From Burkholderiales bacterium C2 (GTDB taxonomy: Bacteria; Pseudomonadota; Gammaproteobacteria; Burkholderiales; Burkholderiaceae_C), in contig SCOI01000001.1 in NCBI GenBank assembly GCA_005503085.1, positions 372,001-436,000 on the forward strand: a stretch of 64,000 nucleotides of DNA, read 5' to 3'. The notes beneath the pieces are model-generated. The model was not told the origin of the DNA. It made no database searches and saw only the letters and a list, made by a program, of their open reading frames with translations. Position 1 is the stretch's first letter, and each line of letters starts with the position of its first letter. This document shows positions 58,024 through 64,000 of the stretch, in pieces. A program made the translations under genes and the position numbers.

Positions 58024-59103
58024 CGCCCATTCGATGTGCTCGGCCAGCAGTTCGTTCGCGCTCGGCAGCGCCTCCAGCAAGGCCAGGCTGATGCCCTGGT
58101 CCGAGCCGGCGCGCAGCGCATTGCCCATCGCCACGGCCAGATTGCGCCGCCAGCGCGCATGGCCGATGCGGCGGATCGCCGAACCCTCGGTAAAACGCAG
58201 GAACTCGGTCTCGCTCCAGGCCCACAGCGCCAGCAGGCCGGGCGCGCGCAGCGGCTCGCGCTCGTCGAAGTCCGGCAGCGTGCTTTTGCCGGCGAACTTG
58301 TTCCAGGGGCAGATCAGCTGGCAGTCGTCGCAGCCGTAGATACGGTTGCCCATCAGCGGCCGTAGCTCGATGGGGATGGCGCCGTCATGCTCGATGGTCA
58401 GATAGGAGATGCAGCGCCGCGCATCGACCCGGTAGGGCGCCACGATGGCGCCGGTGGGGCAGGCCTCGATGCAGGCCGTGCACTGGCCGCAATGGGCGCT
58501 GACCGGCTCCGAGAGCGGCAGCGGCAGGTCCAGATAGATCTCGCCGAGGAAGAACATCGAGCCATGCTCGCGGTGCAGGGTCAGCGTGTGCTTGCCGCGC
58601 CAGCCGATGCCGGAGCGCGCGGCCAGTTCCACCTCCAGCACCGGGGCCGAGTCGGTGAAGACACGGTAGCCGAAGGGACCGATGGCCTGCTCCAGCCGGG
58701 TCGCGAGCTGCTGCAGCCGGGCGCGCAAGACCTTGTGATAGTCGCGCCCCCGGGCATAGATCGACAGCTGTGCGCGCTGCGGATCACCCAGGCCCTGCCA
58801 CTCGACGGCCTGCCAGTCCTGCGCACTGCCGCGTGACCGGTAGTCCATGCGCACGGTCAGCACCCGCAGCGTGCCGGGCACCAGTTCGGCCGGCCGTGCG
58901 CGCTTGAGCCCGTGGGCCTCCATATAGTGCATAGCGCCGTGAAAACCGGCCGCCAGCCAGGCCGTCAAGCCGGGTTCGGCACTGCTCAGGTCGATATCGG
59001 CCACGCCAATCTGTGAGAATCCCAGCTCAAGCGCCCAGGCGCGCAATTGCAGCAGCAGCGCTTGCGCGTCCTTGTCACCGATTTGCTGTGGAGCCTCGTT
59101 CAT
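57973..59103 (-). CDS. queG: Epoxyqueuosine reductase
   Basis: QueG catalyses the last step of queuosine synthesis in tRNA, reducing epoxyqueuosine with cobalamin and two iron-sulfur clusters. The 376-residue protein has two cysteine-rich motifs: CGQCTACIEACPTGAI (about 207-222) and CDDCQLICPWN (about 257-267), each supplying 4Fe-4S ligands. The cobalamin domain comes first (FSQIGVADIDL, GFHGAMHYME). Its ATG (59101-59103) is immediately next to the proposed tsaE start on the other strand. In E. coli queG, tsaE, amiB and mutL are also neighbours, which supports the call. Confidence 0.96.
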   Translation of the reverse strand: MNEAPQQIGDKDAQALLLQLRAWALELGFSQIGVADIDLSSAEPGLTAWLAAGFHGAMHYMEAHGLKRARPAELVPGTLRVLTVRMDYRSRGSAQDWQAVEWQGLGDPQRAQLSIYARGRDYHKVLRARLQQLATRLEQAIGPFGYRVFTDSAPVLEVELAARSGIGWRGKHTLTLHREHGSMFFLGEIYLDLPLPLSEPVSAHCGQCTACIEACPTGAIVAPYRVDARRCISYLTIEHDGAIPIELRPLMGNRIYGCDDCQLICPWNKFAGKSTLPDFDEREPLRAPGLLALWAWSETEFLRFTEGSAIRRIGHARWRRNLAVAMGNALRAGSDQGISLALLEALPSANELLAEHIEWALQQAQPERQAEHAHQG

Positions 59104-59580
59104 TTGCGCATTCTAGAAAGCCGCCACCTGCTGTGGCCCGATGAAGCCGCCACCGAGGCCTTTGCCGCCCGGCTGGCCCAGGCGCCGGGCCTGATGAATG
59201 CCAGCATCGAGTTGCACGGCTCGCTGGGCGCCGGCAAGACCAGCCTGGTGCGCCATCTGCTGCGCGCGCTGGGCGTGACTGGCCGCATCAAGAGCCCCAG
59301 CTACGCGGTGCTGGAGAGCTATGAGTTGCCCCAGGGCGATGTCAGCCATTTCGATTTCTACCGCTTCGCCGACCCGCGCGAGTGGGAGGACGCCGGCTTT
59401 CGCGAGATCTTCACCCGGCCCGGGCTCAAGCTCAGCGAGTGGCCGGAGAAGGCCGAGGGCATGCTGCCGACGCCCGATCTGCGCATCTGGCTCGCCACCC
59501 AGGACGACGACAGCCGCCGGGTCGAACTGCAGGCCTGCACCGCCGAGGGTCAGGCCTTGCTGAAGGGGCTGGCGCCATGA
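59104..59580 (+). CDS. tsaE: tRNA t6A biosynthesis ATPase TsaE
   Basis: TsaE is the small ATPase of the TsaBDE machine that makes N6-threonylcarbamoyladenosine at tRNA position 37. The P-loop reads GSLGAGKTSLVRHLLRALG, then SPSYAVLESYELPQGDVSHFDFYR, in part, which are the family's switch and Walker B regions. There is no ATG before the P-loop that leaves a complete protein; I propose the TTG at 59104, with GGAG ten bases upstream, giving 158 residues, the usual length. A longer form starting at 59047 would reach back into queG. The stop overlaps the amiC start (ATGA). Confidence 0.9.
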   Translation: MRILESRHLLWPDEAATEAFAARLAQAPGLMNASIELHGSLGAGKTSLVRHLLRALGVTGRIKSPSYAVLESYELPQGDVSHFDFYRFADPREWEDAGFREIFTRPGLKLSEWPEKAEGMLPTPDLRIWLATQDDDSRRVELQACTAEGQALLKGLAP

Positions 59581-60971
59581 GCCGACGCCTCGCGCTGCGC
59601 CGCATGGGCAGCCTGGTGCTGCTGCTGCAGGCTCCCCAGCTGGTGCGGGCAGCCAGCAGTGCCAGCATCGTCGCGGTGCGGGTCTGGCCGGCGCCCGACT
59701 ACACCCGGGTGACGCTGGAATCCGACCGGCCGCTGGCTGCCAAGCATTTCCTGGTCGACAGCCCGCACCGGCTGGTGATCGACATTGACGGGCTGGAGCT
59801 CAGCGCCGGCCTGCGCGAGCTGCTGGGCAAGATCAAGCCCGAGGACCCCTATATCAGTGCGGTGCGGGTCGGCCAGAACCAGCCGCGCGTCGTGCGCATC
59901 GTGCTGGACCTGAAGCAGCCAGTGGCTCCGCAGATCTTCACACTGGAGCCGGTCGCGGCCTACAAGGACCGCCTGGTCTTCGACCTCTACCCGCAGCAGG
60001 AACGTGATCCGCTGCTGGCCCTGATCCGCGAGAAGGAACAGGCCGAGACCCAGGCCGCGCAGGCGGTGCAGGACGCGCTGGGCGAGCTGATCGGCCGGAT
60101 CGAGAAGCCGGCCGTGCTGCCCCCGGTGGCTGCAGCGCCATCGCCCGCGCCGTCCCCTGCGCCCACCACACCGCCCGTCACAACGCCCGCTTCAGCCCCA
60201 TCGCTGCAGACCCCGGCACCAGCGCCAGCGCCCGGCCCGATCGACCGCAGCAAGCTGGACCGGCTGATCGTCATCGCGCTGGACCCCGGCCATGGCGGCG
60301 AAGACCCCGGCGCCGTCGGCCCCAGCGGGCTGAAGGAAAAGGATGTGGTGCTGGCCGTGGCGCTGAAGCTGCGCGACCGGCTCAACAGCAACCCCAATAT
60401 CCGCGTGATGATGACGCGCGATGCCGATTTCTTCGTGCCGCTGCAGGAGCGGGTACGCAAGGCCCGCCGTGTGCAAGCCGATCTGTTTGTCTCCATCCAT
60501 GCCGATGCCTTCTTCACGCCACAGGCGCGCGGCGCCTCGGTGTTCGCGCTGAGCCAGGGAGCGGCCACCAGCACGGCGGCGCGCTGGATCGCGGCCAAGG
60601 AGAACCGGGCCGATCAGGTCGGCGGCGTCAACGTCGCCTCGGTCAAGGACCGCGAGGTGCTGCGCGCGATGCTGGACATGAGCACCAGCGCCCAGATCAA
60701 GGACAGCCTGAAGCTCGGCTCCGAGGTGCTGGGCCAGATCGGCAAGGTCGGGCGCCTGCACAAGAAGGCGGTCGAGCAGGCCGGTTTCGCGGTGTTGAAG
60801 GCGCCGGATGTGCCCTCCATCCTGGTCGAGACCGCCTTCATCTCGAACCCTGAGGAAGAGGCCAAGCTGCGCGACCCCGACTACCAGGCCCAGCTCGTCA
60901 ATGCGCTGGCCACCGGCATCGCGCGCTACTTCGCGAAAAACCCGCCGCTGGCGCGGCACCGCTCGCTGTAG
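59577..60971 (+). CDS. amiC: N-acetylmuramoyl-L-alanine amidase with AMIN domain
   Basis: This periplasmic amidase cuts the bond between muramic acid and the stem peptide to separate daughter cells. The 464-residue protein begins with MSRRLALRRMGSLVLLLQ, a basic signal segment with two RR pairs that may be Tat-type. The AMIN domain (about 30-130) localises it to the septum, and a Pro/Ala/Thr linker (about 180-225) follows. The Amidase_3 domain (about 232-455) carries zinc ligands in DPGHGGEDPG and SIHADAFF, and Glu in VETAFISNPEEE. E. coli AmiB is encoded in the same place, between tsaE and mutL; AMIN plus amidase equally fits AmiC. Confidence 0.92.
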   Translation: MSRRLALRRMGSLVLLLQAPQLVRAASSASIVAVRVWPAPDYTRVTLESDRPLAAKHFLVDSPHRLVIDIDGLELSAGLRELLGKIKPEDPYISAVRVGQNQPRVVRIVLDLKQPVAPQIFTLEPVAAYKDRLVFDLYPQQERDPLLALIREKEQAETQAAQAVQDALGELIGRIEKPAVLPPVAAAPSPAPSPAPTTPPVTTPASAPSLQTPAPAPAPGPIDRSKLDRLIVIALDPGHGGEDPGAVGPSGLKEKDVVLAVALKLRDRLNSNPNIRVMMTRDADFFVPLQERVRKARRVQADLFVSIHADAFFTPQARGASVFALSQGAATSTAARWIAAKENRADQVGGVNVASVKDREVLRAMLDMSTSAQIKDSLKLGSEVLGQIGKVGRLHKKAVEQAGFAVLKAPDVPSILVETAFISNPEEEAKLRDPDYQAQLVNALATGIARYFAKNPPLARHRSL

Positions 60972-60981
60972 CTCACCGGGC

Positions 60982-61632
60982 TCAGGCCGCCTTCTGTTGG
61001 CTCCGGCTGGCCTTCCAGCCGCCGTAGATCGCGATCAGGCCCGGGATGATGATCATCGCCCAGATGATCTTGCTCAGATGGGTCTGCACAAAGGGGATGT
61101 TGCCGAACAGATAGCCGGCCACAGTGATGCCCACGACCCAGATGAAGGCGCCGACCACGTTGTAGAGCGTGAACTTGCCACGGCTCATCTCGGCCACACC
61201 AGCCACAAAGGGAGCGAAGGTGCGGATGAAGGGCATGAAGCGGGCGATGATGATGGTCACGCCGCCGTTTCTTTCGTAAAACTCGTGTGCCGCATTGAAG
61301 GCGCGCTTGTTGAAAAAGCGCGACTGCTCCCACTGGAACACCTTGGGGCCGAAGTAGCGCCCGATCAGGTAGTTGGTCTGATCACCCAGAATGGCCGCGA
61401 TCAGCAAGATGGTGATGGCCAGCGGCAGGCTCATCACGCCGGTGCCGCACAGGGCGCCGACCACGAAGAGCAGCGAATCGCCCGGCAGAAAGGGCATCAC
61501 CACCAGACCGGTCTCGACGAAGACGATCAGGAACAGCAGGGCATAGACCCAGGCGCCATAGGCCTGCACGAACGCGGCAATATGCTTGTCCACATGCAGG
61601 ATGAAGTCGATCAGAAAGCTCGCGAATTCCAT
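60982..61632 (-). CDS. DedA-family membrane protein
   Basis: A 216-residue integral membrane protein of the DedA (SNARE-associated) family. ETGLVVMPFLPGDSLLFVVGAL is the first re-entrant segment, FNKRAFNAAHEFYERNGGVTIIIARFMPFIRTFAP, in part, contains the conserved F-x-R-x-x-P motif. DedA proteins act in membrane potential, lipid recycling or polymyxin resistance; some are undecaprenyl-phosphate flippases. The gene interrupts the amiC-mutL pair on the opposite strand, converging on amiC with a 10-base gap. Confidence 0.92.
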   Translation of the reverse strand: MEFASFLIDFILHVDKHIAAFVQAYGAWVYALLFLIVFVETGLVVMPFLPGDSLLFVVGALCGTGVMSLPLAITILLIAAILGDQTNYLIGRYFGPKVFQWEQSRFFNKRAFNAAHEFYERNGGVTIIIARFMPFIRTFAPFVAGVAEMSRGKFTLYNVVGAFIWVVGITVAGYLFGNIPFVQTHLSKIIWAMIIIPGLIAIYGGWKASRSQQKAA

Positions 61633-61693
61633 GGCGGCGGATTATGACTGGGCTTGATACCGCCTCGATGACAGGACTTCTTACAATCGGCCC

Positions 61694-63580
61694 ATGGATT
61701 TGTCTTCCCCCAGCGCGCCGGCGGCCCAGCGCCGCGCCATCCGCGAACTCCCCGATGAACTGATCAGCCAGATCGCCGCCGGCGAGGTGGTCGAACGCCC
61801 GGCCTCGGTGGTGCGCGAGCTGGTGGACAACGCGCTGGATGCCGGCGCGACGCAGATCACCGTCAAGCTGATGGCCGGCGGCGTGCGCAGCGTCGTGGTC
61901 GAGGACGACGGCCTGGGCATCCCGGTCGAGGAACTGCCGCTGGCGCTGAAGCGCCACGCCACCAGCAAGATCCGCAATCTGGACGAACTGGAATCGGTCG
62001 CGACCATGGGGTTTCGTGGCGAGGCCCTGGCCGCGATCTCCTCGGTGGCAGAGATGGCGGTGTCCAGCCGCTGCGAGGGCGCGCCCCATGCCCACCGGCT
62101 CGATGCCCGCTCCGGCGAGCTGGCGCCGGCCGCACGTGCCCGCGGCACCAGCGTCGAGGTGCGCGAGCTCTTCTTCAGCACGCCGGCGCGCCGCAAATTC
62201 CTGAAGACCGATGCCACCGAGCTGGCCCATTGCCTGGAATCGGTGCGCCGCCATGCGCTGGCCCGGCCCGATGTCGGCTTCACCGTCTGGCATGAGGGCA
62301 AGCTGGTCGAGCAGCTGCGCATCGCCAGCTCCGAGCAGCGCCTGGCCGATGTGCTGGGCACCGAGTTCATGGCCGAAAGCCGTGCGGTGTTCGCCGAGAC
62401 CGGACCGCTGCGCGTCTACGGCCGCGCCGGCCTGCCGGAGGCCGCGCGCAGCCGCGCCGATATGCAGTACGTCTATGTCAACGGCCGTTTCGTGCGCGAC
62501 AAGCTGATCGCCCACGGCATCCGCTCGGCCTATGAGGACGTGCTGCACGGTCACCGCCAGCCCTGCTATGTGCTCTTCATCGAGATCGCGCCCGACCGGG
62601 TCGATGTCAATGTGCACCCGACCAAGATCGAGGTGCGCTTTCGCGACGGCCGCGAGATGCACCAGAAGGTGCGCTATGCGGTGCAGGATGCGCTGGCGCT
62701 GTCGCGCAGCAGCGAGGCGACAGCCGCCGCACCCGCCATCGAGCAGGCCCAGCAGGCCGCCGCCGGTGCCACCGGTTTCCGCCCCGCGCCCGGCCATCCG
62801 CCGGCCTGGTTCGCTCAGCCGGCCGCCGAGCCCGCCCCCAGTTACGGCGGCGCAGCACCCAGCTGGCGCAGCCCCATTGCCAATAGCGCGCAGGTCTCGC
62901 TGGGCCTGGCCGAGGTGGCGACGCTGTACGGCCAGCCGGCAACACCTGCCCCCAGCCCAGCGTCTCACGCCGCTGCCCCCGCCCTGCCCCAGCACGACTG
63001 GCCGCTGGGCCGTGCCATCGCCCAGATCCAGGGTGTCTATGTGCTGGCCGAGAACGCCCAGGGGCTGATCATTGTGGATATGCACGCCGCCCATGAGCGG
63101 GTGGTCTACGAGCGGCTCAAGGCCAGCCTGGGTGCCGCCGCGATCGAGTCGCAGCCGCTGCTGATCCCTGTCACCTTTGCCGCGACGCCGCAGGAGATCG
63201 CCACCGCCGAGGCCCAGGGCGCTACGCTGGAGCGCCTGGGTCTTGATATCGCGCCGCTGTCGGCCAAGGTGCTGGCGGTGCGGGCCCGGCCGGCCGCGCT
63301 GGCCGGCGGCGATGTCGTCGAGCTGGCGCGCAGCGTGCTGGCCGAGCTGGCCCAGTTCGACGCCAGCCAGGCCATCGAACGCGCCCAGCACGAGATTCTC
63401 GCGACCATGGCCTGCCATGGCGCGGTGCGCGCGAACCGCCAGCTGACGCTGGACGAGATGAATGCCCTGCTGCGCGATATGGAGCGCACCGAGCGTGCCG
63501 ATCAGTGCAATCATGGTCGCCCGACCTGGCGCCAGCTGACCATGCGCGAGCTCGATGCGCTGTTTTTGCGCGGTCGCTGA
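61694..63580 (+). CDS. mutL: DNA mismatch repair protein MutL (endonuclease-motif type)
   Basis: MutL couples mismatch recognition by MutS to strand incision. The 628-residue protein has the GHKL ATPase with ELISQIAAGEVVERPASVVREL, DDGLGI and TMGFRGEAL in the first 110 residues. A long Pro/Ala-rich linker covers about 345-430. The C-terminal domain carries DMHAAHERVVYE at 462-473, which fits the DQHA(x)2E(x)4E endonuclease motif with Met for Gln, and CNHGRP near 610, matching the C-x-H-x-R-P metal motif. That pattern indicates nicking-competent MutL as in bacteria lacking MutH. Its neighbour arrangement resembles E. coli tsaE-amiB-mutL. Confidence 0.96.
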   Translation: MDLSSPSAPAAQRRAIRELPDELISQIAAGEVVERPASVVRELVDNALDAGATQITVKLMAGGVRSVVVEDDGLGIPVEELPLALKRHATSKIRNLDELESVATMGFRGEALAAISSVAEMAVSSRCEGAPHAHRLDARSGELAPAARARGTSVEVRELFFSTPARRKFLKTDATELAHCLESVRRHALARPDVGFTVWHEGKLVEQLRIASSEQRLADVLGTEFMAESRAVFAETGPLRVYGRAGLPEAARSRADMQYVYVNGRFVRDKLIAHGIRSAYEDVLHGHRQPCYVLFIEIAPDRVDVNVHPTKIEVRFRDGREMHQKVRYAVQDALALSRSSEATAAAPAIEQAQQAAAGATGFRPAPGHPPAWFAQPAAEPAPSYGGAAPSWRSPIANSAQVSLGLAEVATLYGQPATPAPSPASHAAAPALPQHDWPLGRAIAQIQGVYVLAENAQGLIIVDMHAAHERVVYERLKASLGAAAIESQPLLIPVTFAATPQEIATAEAQGATLERLGLDIAPLSAKVLAVRARPAALAGGDVVELARSVLAELAQFDASQAIERAQHEILATMACHGAVRANRQLTLDEMNALLRDMERTERADQCNHGRPTWRQLTMRELDALFLRGR

Positions 63581-63613
63581 TACGCAGCCGACCGCCACCC
63601 CGAAGGAGCCGTG

Positions 63614-64000
63614 ATGGCCACATTGAAACTGAACAAAAAGAACAACAAACCCGGCGCCGTCGACAAACCCGAGGGCGAGCGCCGCGGCCCCTTGCGCGGC
63701 AAGGGCGTCTCGCGCCCGCGCCAGAGCCTGGCGGCGGCCCAGACCGAACGCGCCGAACGCCAGGCCGCTTTCGAGCAGCGCCGTGCCGCTGAGGAAGCTA
63801 AGCAGCAACGCCCAGCCGCGGCCCGGCCGCCACGCCGCGACGACGGCCCGCGCTTCGAGGACCGTCGCCCGCAACGCCGCAGCGAAGGCGCACAGCAGCC
63901 CTACGAACGCCAGGACCGCCCCGTGCGCGGCCCCCGGCCCGAGTTTGCCGGTGAGCCGAGCCGGCGCGATCCGCGCCATGAGCCGCGCCCGGAGGCCCGT
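63614..64000 (+). CDS. Arg/Pro-rich protein, N-terminal fragment (cut by window edge)
   Basis: An open frame of at least 129 codons begins at an ATG with AAGGAG five bases upstream, and runs off the right edge. The product starts MATLKLNKKNNKPGAVDKPE and is then a low-complexity, highly basic stretch rich in Arg, Pro, Gln and Glu, presumably disordered. Such N-terminal tails occur on Burkholderiales RNA-modifying enzymes, in particular RluB/RluF-type pseudouridine synthases, but the folded domain is out of sight, so no function is assigned. It follows mutL by 33 bases. Confidence 0.75.
   Translation, partial: MATLKLNKKNNKPGAVDKPEGERRGPLRGKGVSRPRQSLAAAQTERAERQAAFEQRRAAEEAKQQRPAAARPPRRDDGPRFEDRRPQRRSEGAQQPYERQDRPVRGPRPEFAGEPSRRDPRHEPRPEAR

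Noticed and set aside
61382-63979. 865-codon antisense frame over mutL and the upstream DedA gene.
   Set aside because: It is antisense to a well-supported mutL and gives a Gly/Ala/Gln-rich product without motifs.

Overview
The window is high-GC, almost fully coding bacterial chromosome. Its gene order and fusions point to a betaproteobacterium of the order Burkholderiales, and protein character suggests the Roseateles/Paucibacter/Rubrivivax neighbourhood (this last step is inference). Supporting signs are the aroA-cmk gene fusion, the gyrA-serC-pheA-tyrA-aroA/cmk-rpsA-ihfB supraoperon, a two-piece-free tmRNA with a betaproteobacterial type tag, a Bug-family solute receptor and the queG/tsaE/amiC/mutL block. 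I see no insertion sequence, prophage, CRISPR array, tRNA or rRNA.

Layout. 1-3.8 kb: a truncated MocR-type regulator, the tmRNA gene ssrA, and gph, ubiG and ompA, all on the minus strand. 4.0-15.1 kb: a plus-strand supraoperon running from DNA gyrase A through serine, phenylalanine and tyrosine synthesis to the AroA-cytidylate kinase fusion, ribosomal protein S1, IHF-beta and LapA. 15.1-23.6 kb: lapB followed by a tightly overlapping glycan cluster (four glycosyltransferases, a DUF707 protein, UDP-galactopyranose mutase and an MsbA-like exporter), probably making a galactofuranose-containing surface polysaccharide. 23.6-28.0 kb: a small helix-hairpin-helix protein, a Tat-exported intradiol-dioxygenase-like lipoprotein, an OmpR/EnvZ-type two-component pair and a patatin-like lipase.

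28.2-32.8 kb holds the most unusual object: one 1513-residue protein in which residues 10-1372 are 170 consecutive units of about 8 residues (168 exact octads, one 7-mer, one 12-mer), consensus L-S-x-x-Q-(I/L)-x-A. It has no recognisable catalytic domain, signal peptide or membrane segment.

32.8-43.2 kb: dnaE, a periplasmic cyclophilin, the tRNA hydroxylase trhO, an alpha/beta hydrolase, and an arginine/ornithine-type ABC importer with an AotO-like deacylase gene between permease and ATPase genes. 43.2-48.8 kb: a thioesterase-acetyltransferase fusion, a lipase-family hydrolase, an iron-type alcohol dehydrogenase, isocitrate lyase with a palindromic promoter site, and marC. 49.0-58.0 kb: a siderophore receptor behind a Fur-box-like site, Lrp and LysR regulators, a Rid-family protein lacking the catalytic arginine coupled to an Old Yellow Enzyme homologue, xerD, a Bug receptor, a chalcone-isomerase-like protein and an AEC exporter. 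58.0-64.0 kb: queG, tsaE, amiC, a DedA protein, mutL and the start of an Arg/Pro-rich protein cut by the right edge.

All annotation is by reading; no alignment or database search was run. Start codons were moved inward from the longest open frame wherever a ribosome-binding site, signal peptide or family N-terminus argued for it.
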